Notes under the pieces: model-generated | The model's database searches: none | The model's input: only the letters and a program-made list of their open reading frames with translations | What the model was told of the DNA's origin: nothing | NCBI RefSeq assembly: GCF_000346465.2 | Contig: NC_034011.1 | Location: 1,903,677-1,967,676 of the forward strand | Origin: Prunus persica | Taxonomy: Eukaryota; Streptophyta; Magnoliopsida; Rosales; Rosaceae | Reading direction: 5' to 3' | Length of the DNA: 64,000 nt | Shown: positions 1 through 12,715 of the stretch, piece by piece | Layout of the letters: each line of letters starts with the position of its first letter | Numbering within the stretch: the stretch's first letter is position 1 | Made by a program: the position numbers and the translations under genes

Positions 1-3000
1 CTTCTGTGCCCAGGGTACAACTTCCTGAACAAAATTAAGGCCTGGATTGAAGATGAAGTGCACTCGATGTACTCGTATTCGATGACAAGGTCCTCGAGAA
101 ATTCCACAGGGTTGAGCCACTCCAACCATTTTGGTGCTCCTGTTGGCTCCCAGGCTGATACACCACCGTTTGGACTCTGAAGAGACATTATGACATTGAC
201 AGCATCATACATACACTCAGCTTCCATTGGCTCACCAACAACTTCTGGGGACATATTTGCAAACAGGCAGCAACACTGAAACAAAAAAGTTACAAGTCAG
301 CCCCATTGTCATCATAGTTGAAGCTCAGTCTTCAACTTGAGTAAAGTGCATGCCTAAAATCAATTACCCTCAATGCCTCTGCAGTACAATCAGAAACTTG
401 CCATCCGTGATCCCGATCAGAGAATGTCCATGCTCCCTTAGAAATGTGACGGAAATGAGCTAAGTAGTCACCGGAAGTATTGATCCTCACCTACAATGTT
501 CCATACAGGATTAATATTTTTAGGCCAACAGAAAATCTCAAAATAACAGAAACATTTGAAATATTATTAAAGAAATTCTTTATGGATTAAATAGGGAACC
601 TGAGATATCTTCAGGAATTCGTGTGCTTTCTTAAGTACAGGTCCCATTTCAGCATTGAGATTCCCAGCAAGCAAAGCTTGAATTACAAGAGCACAGTCCC
701 ATGACTGGCTGCCAAAACTCTGCATCTTGATTCCATCCTCTCCAAGCCATATATAATCTGTAACTCTAGGAATGTGCTTCTTAAAAGCTTCTCCACTAGG
801 ATCCTCGGCCCAGCAAGCAAGCATCATCAATGGCTGTATAATTCAAATGGCATTATTAGATCACTAAAATAACCAGCAGGCATTCTTTTACACATTCCAT
901 ATCTTTCTTCTTCTAGCTAATTTCATTACCTTCTCCACGCATCCGATCGTAATATAGCGACTGTTCTCATCTTCGTAATGAATTTGGTCAATTGTAAATT
1001 GAATAGCATTGTCTCTGATCTTCTTGAAGGGCCAGATCTTAAGAAGAGGCTCAGCAACTGTGTAAAGACTGTCCCACATAAAACGTTGAACCCTGCCATG
1101 GGGATAGTAGTTATCTTCCTGCATTGATCAACAATGTACAGCAAAGTCAGCTTGTGTATGTGAGTAAAATTTCAAGAACATTATATTAAAGTTGCGTATA
1201 TGAACTCACGAACAGAAAAATAAACTCACCTTTGCACACGAATGGCGCACTGTACTCCAGTTAATTTCGCTGTACGGTTCACAGTAAATTTCTTGTCTCA
1301 ATTCTTCAACAAGAGGAGTGATTGGACCAACAAATCTTGTGGCATAAAAGTAAGACATAGGTAGGTAAGTCAACCTGCAGTAGCAGAACATTTTTGCTGC
1401 ACACAAGAAGCAGCACTAGTTAGAACCAGAAAGTTAAAAAAACCATAGAAGACTTATCATAAGTAGCAAACTTCAGTAAAAAAAAAAAGAGACTCTGCAA
1501 GAAAATTGTGCTTACATGGATGAAAAGGAAGCAGAGTAGGGTAAGTCCAAAACTCCGGGGGCATGGGGTTGCTGCCTTCCCAATCGTACACACCAAGGAC
1601 CTACAACAAAATAATTAAGTTCAATCATTTGAACAATAACGATCTTCTTTCTAGACACATTCATTAAGCATGCATCCTTTGCAGTACAACAACATTTTAT
1701 CTGTATTTCAATCAAGTATGTCATACCGCCATCCAAGTTTTTCCCCATGATGCAGAATAGTATGCACCCCCACGGTCAAGAATCCACTTTCGTGCCCTTT
1801 CGCATGCGTTGTCACGACCGCCATCGGGGCCATCTCCGAGTATACGCATCATACAGTAGTTAAGACATGTGGTGAACATCATACTAGGCCCTGCTATGTG
1901 TAATCCCCACCCACCATCTTCATTCTGCAATAGACAAGTTCATAATTCAATAAGCTCAACCACAAAACAAAACATAATAAGAAATAATTGATCCTTTGAA
2001 TTAATAGCTTCTAATTACCTGATGGTTGTATGTATAACGCAAGATTTCCTTCTTATGCTCAGGTGTGAAAATAACATTAAGATATCCAGGAATGTATGCA
2101 GCCATGACCTGCATTGAAATAATGTAACAGTTGGTTAGTTGTCAAATACTTGTGCATCCAAAAAAAACCCAATTTTTTTTTACTGTCAGTGTCACTTACT
2201 GCATCTCAATTTTTTTACTGTCAATATTTTTGTTTCTGGTAAATGATAAATTTTTTTTACTGTGAGATGAAGAGTAGTAATTACCAGGGGTGGAAAGTAA
2301 AAGTTTGGGCCAGCATTTTCAGCAGGCCAATGTCCATGAGGTGATTGCAAGGCATTCCAAAAGGTCGCAGCCCTCCTGTATGCAGCGGTGGCCTGATCAT
2401 ATGTGATTTCCTCACCCTCCCCAATTCTTACTGGTGGAATTTCTTGTTTGAAGTTTCTCTCTCTTAGCATCTGCAATTGGTCAAAGAAAAAAAAATTAAT
2501 AAACCAAGATTAATAGTGGGAACATTGCATTAATTTATAACCAATAATACAATTTTGAGATTTTCTTTATCTGATTTGATACAATTACATGAAAAATGTG
2601 ATGGGGGAAAAGCTGTGCCTTTCTGGGGGCCTTCCCCTTTCCCTTTCACTCACCTAATACAAGTGTATATAACTGTCTCATCAACACTAAAATTAATTAT
2701 TTGCTCTGACTTGTACTCAATGTAAAGGTTAACATATTGATTATCCTCTTAATTCACCAAACAAAGGGTTATCTTTAATTAAGGTTAACACTTAGTATAA
2801 TCTGCTGACCCAACCACCAACTTTGGCCTGTTCAAGGTTCCTCAAACTCTTGACCCATTAGTAATAAAAACATTAGTTTAGGGTTACTGTGCTTCCGCAT
2901 TTGTATTAACTATTTTTGGGTAATTTATGTTATTTTGGCTGATGGTCTTAGTGCTTAAGTTATGAATACAATTATCGCTTGCTCTAAAAAAATGATTTAA

Positions 3001-4238
3001 TGAATCATACTGATAATTATAATTAGTTTGGACTAATTAAATTTTAATCAAAGGACAATCATTTGTATACAAAGAAATACACTATTCAGTATTTGTATAC
3101 ATATCATTAAGTATTGTGGGTTTGTTTAAATATTGCTGAGACCATCCACAATCATGCTCTCTGTTTTTTAGTTAAAATTTAACTAAAAACACTAGAAAGC
3201 TATTTTAGGAGCTCTCTATAAAATCAACCATACTCTCTAGTTTAAAGAGTCATAAATGTTTTGAATAAAGTATAGACACAAAAACAATAATAAAAAATAG
3301 TTGACATTAAATAAATACTTAAAATAATATTAAATATAGAAGCATTTAATTATAGAGTCACTTGGAGTACTTTTTCTCTCTTCAGATTTAAGAACTCCTA
3401 GAGGTCTTCCTATTTTAGGAGCCGGATAGAGAGCATGATTGGAGATGAGTTTTTTCAATTCCTCTCTAAATTTTAATTAAAGAGATAGTTTAAGTAGCCC
3501 ATTGTGAATGTTCTGAGTCCCAAATATAAGTCCAATCAGTATCTACATCCACCATTTAAAGAAATAGTCCAACTAGTGGTCAAACAAAGTTGGCCAGTGG
3601 ACTTTTACCCCACAAAAAAATCACATGACTTTCCTAAGTTCACGCAGGTTGACCAGTGGACTTATTAGAAACTTTTGCATATTGGTGGAGTAATTTGTAA
3701 AAAAAGAAAAAACTTACATATTTATATCACGTTTTTGAAGTATTAACATGAAATCATATACGACAGAAAGAATTGTCCAAAAAATATATATATACGACAG
3801 AAAGAAAGGATTGGTCAGACCAAAAAAAAAAAGAAAAGAAAGGATTGGGGTTGGAATTTAAAATATTTAAATGTTTTCTTGTTGTTATCTGAGGAAGGCA
3901 TAATCTTCTTGAGATTCATCCAAATCTTCAACATGTGTGTATAGCTCCACTAATGTGGTGCAAATAAAATATACACAAAAAAAAAAAAAAAATTAGTAAA
4001 CAATTAAAGCAGGCCGCCCAAAATTTATATTAATTACCTGAAAACGCCAGAGGAGATCACTGCTGGGCTGAACCTTGAAGCGGTTTCTGTAGAAATTTTC
4101 ACGAGCTTCTTCAACCTCTGCTCTCTCTTCAGGGGTACCTGCATCTGGGTCAAACTCCCATGTCTGCCTTCCATGGAAGTTGTTTGTGCTGAACAACAAG
4201 GGGTCATTTGCCCCCTCTCCATACTTAATCCTCCACAT
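1..4238 (-). CDS. Oxidosqualene cyclase, mixed/alpha-amyrin synthase type (3' end outside window)
   Basis: Cyclises 2,3-oxidosqualene to pentacyclic triterpenes; OSCs are ER-membrane-associated. Ten coding exons are visible: 4038-4238, 2285-2470, 2019-2108, 1727-1924, 1516-1600, 1230-1396, 930-1118, 600-833, 368-490 and 1-275. All have GT/AG borders and no stops, giving about 583 of roughly 760 residues. The start is the family's N-terminal MWRIKYGEG. The catalytic DCTAE motif is in exon 9 (Asp about residue 484), and QW-type repeats (for example [15 protein letters not shown]) are present. The product-specificity motif reads MFCYCR, with Phe257 where beta-amyrin synthases have Trp and lupeol synthases Leu. 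From family knowledge the closest match I recall is the apple alpha-amyrin-forming OSC; the product mix is inferred. Three introns present in the cycloartenol synthase at 13827 are missing here (inside 600-833 and twice inside 1-275). Confidence 0.93.
3136..3517. mobile_element. MITE in intron 1 of the first OSC gene
   Basis: Two nested inverted repeats are visible. The outer arms CTGAGACCATCCACAAT (3136-3152) and the complement of 3501-3517 match at 14 of 17 bases. An inner arm around 3428-3449, read inverted, matches the left end even better over CAATCATGCTCTCT. The element is AT-rich, about 380 bp, and non-coding. No target duplication is clear, so the superfamily is unassigned. Confidence 0.55.
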
Positions 4239-4361
4239 CTTCCCTTGATCACTTAATTGTACAAAAAGTTTCTTATGGTATTAACTGCATGAATGGAGCA
4301 CAGATAAAATTAGTAAGATTCTTGAGTACTAATAATATGATTAAAAAATATTAATCTATCT

Positions 4362-4499
4362 ACGACGAAGCTCTCGTCGAGACTTGTAGCTTCATTGGTT
4401 GAGAGTATTTAACCAAGAGGTAAGATCAGAGTTCGAATTTCCGTTCCCGTCTGACCTACCTCTTTGGTAGAAAGAAAAAAAGAAAAAAAAAAAAAAAAT
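4362..4499 (+). mobile_element. tRNA-derived SINE
   Basis: An A-box-like TAGCTTCATTGG (4387-4398) and a B-box-like AGTTCGAATTTC (4430-4441) lie about 32 bp apart and are followed by an A-rich tail (4467-4499). This is the layout of a pol III SINE. It sits in the probable 5'UTR intron of the first OSC, antisense to it. Confidence 0.55.
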
Positions 4500-4741
4500 A
4501 CTAGGGCAAATGAGAGATTCTAAAAGCTGGCCTGGTGTTCATCATATATATGTCTCAACCACCCATTTGAACTCTTGGATATATATTTGAGTATATATGA
4601 AGGAACTGGCTGTTGAGAACTCACCGATCTGCAAAAACAGGCTGGTGATGAGGGAAAGAAGAAGGGCGGGTTGCTTGAGTTAGTTGCTTAGCACAAATAA
4701 TACTGAATGAGTCTGTGATGGTTGTTGCATGGGAACCCCAC

Positions 4742-4749
4742 TTTATATA
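4742..4749 (-). promoter_or_regulatory. TATA box of the OSC gene at 1-4238
   Basis: Read on the minus strand this is TATATAAA, about 500 bp upstream of the ATG at 4238. A splice donor (G/GTGAGT) near 4625 and an acceptor (ATGCAG) near 4282, both on the minus strand, suggest a short 5'UTR exon of about 90 bp, then a ~340-bp 5'UTR intron, then the coding exon. The intron is inferred from splice-site sequences only. Confidence 0.5.
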
Positions 4750-4862
4750 GATACAATACAATGGTTTTGCTTACAGACGCCGACAATAAAATAAAAATCC
4801 ACCAAGCCCCATTTTTTTCGAATATTTTATCCATCCTCAACTGTTTGTGAGTGTGAGTGCAC

Positions 4863-4886
4863 AGAGAGAGAGAGAGAGAGAGAGAG
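4863..4886. repeat. (GA)n microsatellite
   Basis: About 12 GA units lie upstream of the first OSC promoter. The stretch from 4887 to about 5270 shows no gene or recognisable repeat. Confidence 0.8.
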
Positions 4887-5704
4887 AAATTAGAGGTAAA
4901 ATCAAATAATTCAAAGTCAACTTTGGTGTTTATAAATGATATTTTCTCATAATAATTGTATTTTGGTTTCTAGTATACGATTCAACTAATCAATATTTTT
5001 ACTGCATGTACAAGTTTTTACTTTTTTATTTTCATTGCTAGAACAAATTGTCCCATCAATATGCCTGCATCCTCGATCTTTTCTTTTCTTTTTGGGTTAG
5101 GAAAGGATTTGATTATTAATGAGAGCAAAAAAGTTGGTCACAAGAAACATCATTTCGTAAAATTTCTTCCACCCAACCACACAGGCCTTCCACCAAAAGC
5201 AATCAAAGTTGGTCACAAATTAATATGCTTACCTTACTGTTGGAAATAAAAATTATAGGTATGTGGTGGTAAAAGGGATTTTATTGAGATGGACGATAAT
5301 GTACTATAAATTCATACACACATAACATGGATGTTAGGATTCGAATTCAGAATCTTATCTGGAGGAACAATTACTCCAAACTACTACACTAATAAGTCCT
5401 TTGCTAAATGATGCTATATTGGCTGTATTATTTTGGTACAAATTGATGCTAAATTGTCCCACATGTGAAATTATACTAATAAATATAGTCTTTTTTTGGT
5501 GAAACAGTTTGTTGGATGGATAGGCCCGGATGGAAAATAAAAAATTTGTGTAGATTTGTGTAGGAAATAAAAAATTGCTGAAATGATCAAAGGTTCATGA
5601 TGCTAATTTTTGGCTGTATTACATTTTGATACCCAAAAGGAAGGAACATAGAAAAGAGATCTCTCTCTCTCTCAGCAAAGGTACCTATTTCTCTTTGGTA
5701 GGAC

Positions 5705-6676
5705 CAAGGTCTAAAATATCGATGGTATCGAAAAAATTGATACTCCAAAAACAAGAAAATTTCAGTGGAAATATCGGGATATTATCGATATCGATAAAAA
5801 TTAAATAAAAACCACTGAAATTGTAACAAAAACTTAGAAATTTTTATTAAAACTTTGGAAAATGTTTATTTAGTCAACTAGTATCTATTAGTTTATCACA
5901 AAAAATTGGAAGGAAATGCATAGTATGATGGGTTTAACTGATTTAAATTGATTATATAGTGAACTGACAAACAATGTGAGTGTAGAAAATATGTAGTAAT
6001 TAATGAAAGCAAATTAAACACACCATAATTGTTTATATATAATGAGTTACTACAATATTTTACATTTTATACATTGCATGGTAAGATACATGAGTGACTT
6101 AGTACCACATAGAGTTCCTATAAGGTTCAGATTTTTCACTATCTTCATCATCTCTATGTGTAGAGTAAGTGTATTGTGAAGAGTAGTCATCAAATGATAA
6201 ATCCTCAAAATAGTTTTGCATTATTAACATACCACCCATATGGATCCGAGATTGGTTGATGTTTCCATAAGTAAAATCATTTGAAGATTGGGTATCAGAT
6301 TCTTTCCCTGAGTCGCTCGATTCCATCTCAAAAGGAAAGGTCAAAGACTCACATTCTCATGTGAAAATCTGACTCTTGCAAAAAAAATTCAAAACAAAAT
6401 AATATAAATATACATATTTTAGCATAGTATCACAAAAACATAAGCAACATGGTAGTTAAGGCGTTGGAGGAGTAAAATGGCAGGGGTTTCCTTTTGTGTG
6501 TGTGCTTTGTGTTTTTTTTTCTTCCTTTTTTCTATCACATCGATATTTTCGATATTATAGCGATATTATATCAATATTTTGAAAAAATATTACTGAAGTG
6601 TGAGCGAAATTATCGATATCAAAAAAACGATAATATCCTCAATATTTCTTCGATATTATCGATATTTTAGACTATG
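5705..6676. mobile_element. Non-autonomous hAT transposon with 8-bp target site duplication
   Basis: The left end CAAGGTCTAAAATATCGAT and the inverted right end CATAGTCTAAAATATCGAT match at 17 of 19 bases. The element is flanked on both sides by GGTAGGAC (5697-5704 and 6677-6684). An 8-bp duplication and CA...TG ends are hAT features. The 972-bp element is rich in ATCGATAT-type sub-terminal motifs. It split one unit of the tandem duplication, and the flanks rejoin cleanly when it is removed in thought. Confidence 0.9.
6099..6344 (-). pseudogene. Short acidic ORF inside the hAT element, possible transposase tail
   Basis: This 81-residue reading frame is Ser/Asp/Tyr-rich and ends in SEPYRNSMWY. 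Being inside a non-autonomous hAT element, it could be the remaining C-terminal tail of the parent transposase. I do not recognise a domain, and no BED finger or catalytic motif is visible. It could also be a chance frame. Confidence 0.3.
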
Positions 6677-7234
6677 GGTAGGACATGCCATCCTCAACAC
6701 GAATGTTAAGACTCGAATTCAGAATTTTATCTGGATGAATAATTACTCCAAACCACTACACTAGTACTAAATGATACTATATATTGGCTGTATTATATTT
6801 TGGTACAAATTGATACTAAATTGTCCCACATGTGAAATTATACTAATAAATATGGTCTTTTTTTGGTGAAATAGTTTTGTTGGATAGATAGGCCCGGATA
6901 GAAAATAAAAAATTTGTGTAGATTTGTGTAGGAAATAAAAAAAATTGCTGAAATGATCAAAGGTTCATTATGCTAATTTTTGGCTGTATTACATTTTGAT
7001 ACCCAAAAGGAAGGAACATAGAAAAGAGCTCTCTCTCTCTCTCTCTCAGCAAAGGTACCTATTTCATTTTAGTAGGACATGCCATCCTCGACATGGAAGT
7101 CAGTCTTCGCACAATATGCTGAGTAGAAGCTACCTATTTCTTTGAGATATTTAGTGGTATACCCATTTCTAGCACTAATATTATAAATAAACCCTACACA
7201 ATTGAATTCCTATAAACAAACCCAAAAAAAACCC

Positions 7235-7500
7235 AAAAAAATGATAGCTGGCCTTATTGAATTTAATATTGATTATTAAATTACTTTGATGCCCTATTGA
7301 GTGTTTTGGGTATTTTTATGAGATTTTGGGGTTGGGCTTGTTTTAAGAAATTGATGGCAGTTTTGTAATTTATAAGAAGTTAAAAGTTTTTTTGTTATGT
7401 TGTAAATGGGCTTTGGGTGTGTTTTTAAAGTCCATTTTATATAGGATATTTTTATAATTTGGGCCCCCATATTGGGTATAATAGTGAATCTCCCTATTTC
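7235..7500 (+). mobile_element. AT-rich MITE-like repeat, copy 1
   Basis: About 265 bp runs from the ATTGAATTTAATATTG end to an end reading ACCCAATA inverted and GGGAGATTCACTATTATA. It includes AATTACTTTGATGCCCTATT and GGGCTTTGGGTGTG. The same sequence recurs inverted at 8505-8770 and again at 27718-27915, so it is a dispersed family. Confidence 0.65.
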
Positions 7501-8504
7501 TTTTTGGTAGGACACGCCGTCCTTGACATGGAAGACAGTCTTTGCACAATTTGCTTGAGCTTATTACTACTATACGATTACCAAACAAAAAAACCATTTT
7601 TCTTGATTTTGAAACAGTGTTTTCCCTCTTAATTTGGAAATGTGTTTTTCGATTCAAATATTATGTTTTTTATGTGTTTGGACAATATAATTAAGAAAAT
7701 AATAATCGAACTCGTGTTATAATTTTAAAATAAATATTTTAACACTAAAATTATAAACCCTCACAAAAATTTTAAGATACTTGAGAAGAGTGTAGTTTTA
7801 AAAGTTACACTTCACAATGTGCTGCAAAGAAAAAATAGATAGAGACCTAAGCAGACCAACTAAGTTGTCATTGATAATCTTGAAGCAACAAACATACTTA
7901 TTTTCAACAACTTGAAATTGTAAGTTCATGACGATTAATTGTTTGTATCATACCGCTATTTATAAATATAAATTCTCCAATGCAGATGTCCGGACGTTAT
8001 TATTATCTACACGTCATGTATTTCTACTATCTCTCATTGCTTTCTCATTTATTTACAGTAGCATATGCACTATAATAGTGTATGGACATCTGAATAAGAG
8101 AATAACTGTATATATACGAGAGGGATGTCCGTACGTGTATATATATATATATATATCAGCTTTAAAATCACATGAATTTAAATGGTGGAGATTAGTCTTA
8201 CTTAAACCCTCCTTGTATTTTGTGCTTTGTTTTGATTTTTCCGTTCTTTGTTCATTTATGCATATGCATTATCATCAAGAAGAAGATATTCTTTACTTTT
8301 GGAACGACATGTTAAAATGAAAGTTCCCTTTTGCTGGATGGCCATTCATGATTTGGAACTTCATGCTCCCTTTGTCGTACGTGCTGATGGTGTCTCCAAC
8401 AACATGATATATCATAAACTTATTTTTATAATGCAGTACGACAAGTTTGACTACTTATAGTGACCACTATACTTTTATTTTTTTTGGTAAGATAAATATA
8501 TATG

Positions 8505-8770
8505 GGAGATTTGTTATTATATTCAATATAGAAGTTTAAATTATAAAAAATAATAAATAAAAATTCTATATGAAATGGACTTTTAAAACACAATTAAAGT
8601 TCATTTAACTTCTTTTAAATTACAAAATTACCATTGATTTCTTAAAACAAACTCAAACCTAAAACCTCATAAAAAAAAATCAAAAACACTCAATAGAATA
8701 TCAAAGTAATTTAATAATCAAAATTAAATTTAATAGGACAAGCTGTTATTTTTTGAATTTGTTTATAAAA
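8505..8770 (-). mobile_element. AT-rich MITE-like repeat, copy 2 (inverted)
   Basis: Reverse-complement copy of 7235-7500, from GGGAGATTTGTTATTATA to the TTAAATTTAATAGGACAAGC end. Between the two copies (7500-8505) there are only short unsupported frames and a (TA)n tract near 8140. Confidence 0.65.
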
Positions 8771-9199
8771 ATTAAATGGTATAAAATTTATTTATATTAT
8801 TAATGTTAAGAATAAGTATAACACTAAATAGCTCAATATGTATTTGTTGAAGCCATGTTAATCTTGCAATCAGAAGAAACAACATTTGGTTATTAAAAAT
8901 ACAAAATGGCGTGCTTGACTTTATCAACGCAATTAGATTATGCCTGTCTGAGTTCAACGATAGATTTTGTGTGTAACCCAGGAATTAAAAAACAGTTGTG
9001 GCATTGACAGTTTCAAGGAAACCAAGAAGGAAAAAAAAAATTATTATTATTTGTCTCATGTACTTATAAAATGAAAGTGATATGAATTAAATTACTGTTC
9101 AATTCAAAGTTGGTGAGTGCAGGAAGTCAATGAAGATGAGCCTGTCTTAAGCAGATAGGTCAAAGAACGGACGTATGATGGGCTACCAACCCCCACAGT

Positions 9200-9203
9200 G
9201 AGA

Positions 9204-9234
<31 letters not shown>
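9200..9234. repeat. (GA)n microsatellite
   Basis: An uninterrupted AG/GA run. The surrounding DNA from 8771 to about 11040 shows no gene, splice-site series or repeat I can name. Confidence 0.8.
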
Positions 9235-11042
9235 CTAGCAATTTGACCCCAAAAAAAAGGTAAAACTTAGCTGTGCAGTGCATGTGCCTCTGGTGCACGC
9301 ATATTCAATCAATTCCAACACTTACCTAGAGATCTAAGTTTGACTTAGAGATTCCCATCGATTCCCATTGAAATTGATCCAATAAAATCAGTTCATAATT
9401 AAACATTAATTCTGAATTTTGAACTCTGAATTCTGAATTCTGAACTCGAACGCTGAATCATCGGACCTAAGCACTACATATCGAAGGCAGTGAAAGCAAA
9501 TAAATCTGATGAAAAAAGTAAGTAGATCTGGTTTATTTGTTTTCGCTACAAACATGGTGTTAATTTACAGTCAAAGGCTTTCCTTTTTACAGTTTCTCAT
9601 ACATTTATTGGGTTGGCAAAATGGTCCTTGGCTGAAGCCATTATCGTTTCACATGCTTGTCCCAATAAAAAATGCCATGGCTTGGACTAATTGGACAATA
9701 CAGAACCTATCTTTTATTACTTTTGTTGGGTTGGCGATTTATTAATAATGGAGACTGATCAATTCCACATTGGTGTCCGCCTCAAATATAGTTATTTTAA
9801 TTTATACAATGATAGTGATGCCAACTACTACTATAATGATTCATTTTATGAATATTCAAGACAAGAGTGAGGCTACTTAACGAGACTATCTCAAGCTTGG
9901 CGTGCTTAATGCTTAATGGTTTGTACCTTATTTTTTGAGATCTTTTTTTTTTCTTGATGGTCTTAGTGGTCTCACTTACTCATGACCAATCTCTATCAGA
10001 AAACCATACGCAACCGTATATATAATAATCAACTGTTTTCATAGAGTTGCTTTTGGTTGATATGTAGAAATAGAGAAATAGAGATTCCTAGAGTTGTTTT
10101 TTAATTAAAACTATTTTGAGTTGGAGGGATCTCCAAATCTTCAATGATCTTCTTGGAGTGATATATTATTCATACTATTTGTATATTCTATGTTTTGGAA
10201 TGGTTAGAATATGAGTCGATGATCCCAACATACTACAACCAAGATGATGTGCTCATTTTGGTTTCAGAAAAAGGCATCTTCTCTAACCCTCTTCTATCTT
10301 CTTTTGCTTTTAATTACACTTGGATGTTTGTGAGGGGAAAAAAGGGATTTTGGGTACGTATTAGAAGCAAGAGTTTCTAACCAAATGAGCTTGGGAGGAT
10401 ATAAAAATGTACTGCTATATGTTGTGTAGAAACACTCCACCTAGAGAGGTTGCTCCCTCTACCTAGAGAGGTTCTATTTTGAGGTGTGAAGAAAATATAA
10501 AGTGAAGAACGTGATGAATGATCTTGGCCCATCTCACTTGAAACCAACAATCCTATTTGGTACACCGACTTTTCGCGCATCGGAGCACATTTTACTACCG
10601 GAGTTCCAAATTATAGTATATAACACTTATTGGGTAATGTTTTAGTTTCACATTCACACCGTCACGTGGTGTTACAATGGTTTGATTCGTATCTATGAGT
10701 GATTACTACTTGAAAAGGAAAATTGGGTTTTCTTTTTATTTTACCTTTGATTGATCCATCATGGTGAGATGCGTGCTCAGGCCCAGATCTATTCCTGGTT
10801 GGGTTTTGGTTTTGTTTTCTGTTCTTGGGCTTATGACCACCCTTGCACCAAACAGTAGAGCTCAACACACACAAACAATTTACAATCGGCTTTTTGGTAT
10901 TTTATGCACAAACTTTTGGTATTCACCGAAGCAAACACTTGATGAATGTGCATATATTAGTTCAATATACCAAAATCTACGACTATTTTTTATTTTGCAT
11001 GTCTATTCGTGTATTTGTCGGGACAATGCTATTAACTGAACA

Positions 11043-11515
11043 TAATCTTTGAGAGCATCTCTAATGGGGATGTAAATTTGGGTGATGTAAAGCCATATTT
11101 ACGTTCTTATTTGCATTTTCGATCAAAATAAATTTGTCTTTTTTCCAATGGAAGGATGTAAATTTTGATTTAAATTTGGACTATTAGATGAATATAGTCC
11201 TTATTTTTAAATTTTGATTTGATTCAATTGGGTATTCAAATTAGAGAGAAGATTTTGGATTCGTTGGATTAAGTTTCTGTTGGAAGAGAGAGAAATATGG
11301 GTCACTTAGCGTGGTGTAGGCCCTAATATGTAAGTTTTCTTGTCAAATCTTGCCACATATCTTAGGTGTTTCATTATTACGTACATTCGTGTTAATTTCA
11401 CTTGTTTTGTAAGGGTGGAAGAATTAATGTAAGAGAAAATCAAAGAGCAAGAGTAAGAGGTGGTGATCATTGATGCCATCCTCTCAACAGTCTTGCATTA
11501 GAGCATTTCCAAAGC
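11043..11515. mobile_element. Possible MITE with GAGCATCTCTAATG-type ends
   Basis: The left end GAGCATCTCTAATGGGGATG and the right end, read inverted, GAAATGCTCTAATGCAAGA resemble the common plant MITE terminus of the form GAGCATCTCCAATG. The similarity is imperfect and the target duplication is not clear. From 11515 to 12130 nothing is recognisable. Confidence 0.35.
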
Positions 11516-12149
11516 ATGAGCTAAATTGGGGTTCATTTTGTAATAAAGAAAAATACGTTCAATGATTCTACATGTTTCTACTTTCTAACATTTAAATAAA
11601 TTGAGGCCCATACAATTTTAGAATAATAATTGTTGCATTGCCTTATGCTATAGGAGGAGTAAACTTCTAATACGATAAATGAGTAGGCAAAATGACACAT
11701 AGGTTGTCAAGCATTACAAAATCGGACATTACAGATTGAAATGAATAATTAAACTAACACATTTTTGCCCCAAATTAGATGAAGCTCAAAATGTTTTTGA
11801 AAAAATATATAAAAATTCCAATCTCATCAATTTTCCAAACTCCAACGTTGACTAATAAATTAGAATAGAATCTATAGAAAAGTTGTTTTCTTTGAATTAT
11901 GCATGGTTTGTTTTCTGCAACCTTGTCATGTATTGAATTAGAACTATCTGAGAAGACGGATGGTACAATACAATACAACATGCCATTTCCTTTCCCTACA
12001 AGGCAAAAACAAGTCGGCCAAGCCTGGTTATATAAAAAAAAAGTTTGGCCGTCTCAAATTTCAAAGGTGGTCTCGGGCTATGATAAGTACGACTAATCTC
12101 CTTCATAATTATAATTTATAAGTATTTTTTAACTTGCTGGCCCAACTGA

Positions 12150-12211
12150 GAGTTGGTTAGGCATCCTACCCAACTCTTTTTGTGGTTAGGCATCCTACCC
12201 AACTCTTTTTG
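12150..12211. repeat. Two-copy 28-30-bp direct repeat
   Basis: GGTTAGGCATCCTACCCAAC followed by TCTTTTTG occurs twice in direct succession. Confidence 0.75.
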
Positions 12212-12569
12212 ATGCAATACATTACAAATTTTGTAAATGATATGTTTCCTTTCGTGATTGGAAAACTCAAAAAGAAAAACTTATGCACACCTATTAAATT
12301 GGCATTGATAGAAATGTAGGAGTCCTACTTAGATGGAAAGTAGGAAAGTATTTTCTTTTTGTAATTATATTAGTTCACCTGGTCGACAAAACTTTCGGTA
12401 CACTTGAAAGTTATATTAGTTTATCACATTTTTGTAAGATTATATTAGTTTATCATATTCTTCATATGAAAAAAAAAAAAAAAGATCTGACATTTAGTTG
12501 TATAAAAATAGAAAAGGAAGCTTATAGCTAGTTCAACTGTTATGAGGAGAACCTCAATTTTCAAAGTAT

Positions 12570-12715
12570 TTTTATTTATTTATTTGATACAACGATACGA
12601 CTCTAAGGAGAGGGGGCTCAAGTGCCAATATGCACATATGGAGTTTCGAACTGGGGTGCCATGGGAGAAGGGGGAAGTCACCACCACTGGTAGAACCCAT
12701 TGGCCAAAGTGTTTT
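12570..12715 (-). mobile_element. tRNA-derived SINE
   Basis: On the minus strand an A box TGGCCAATGGG (12706-12696) is followed by a B box CAGTTCGAAACTCC (about 12653-12640), and then a TTTATTTATTTA-type tail near 12575-12590. Both boxes fit the pol III consensus well. Confidence 0.65.

Larger units (their letters stand above)
5331..7090. repeat. Tandem duplication of a ~380-bp unit, split by a hAT element
   Basis: The segment 5331-5704 is repeated at about 6702-7085 with small differences. Shared landmarks are the run with ATAGGCCCGGAT, the phrase TTTGTGTAGATTTGTGTAGG, a (TC)n tract, and an end reading GGTAGGACATGCC. A third partial copy of the unit's end lies near 7495-7560. The unit contains a B-box-like GAATTCGAATCC on the minus strand, so it may be SINE-derived. 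Confidence 0.75.

Noticed and set aside
7928..8460. Open frames of 130 and 70 codons on the plus strand
   Set aside because: They overlap a (TA)n tract in AT-rich DNA, lack any recognisable domain or splice context, and overlap each other in two frames.
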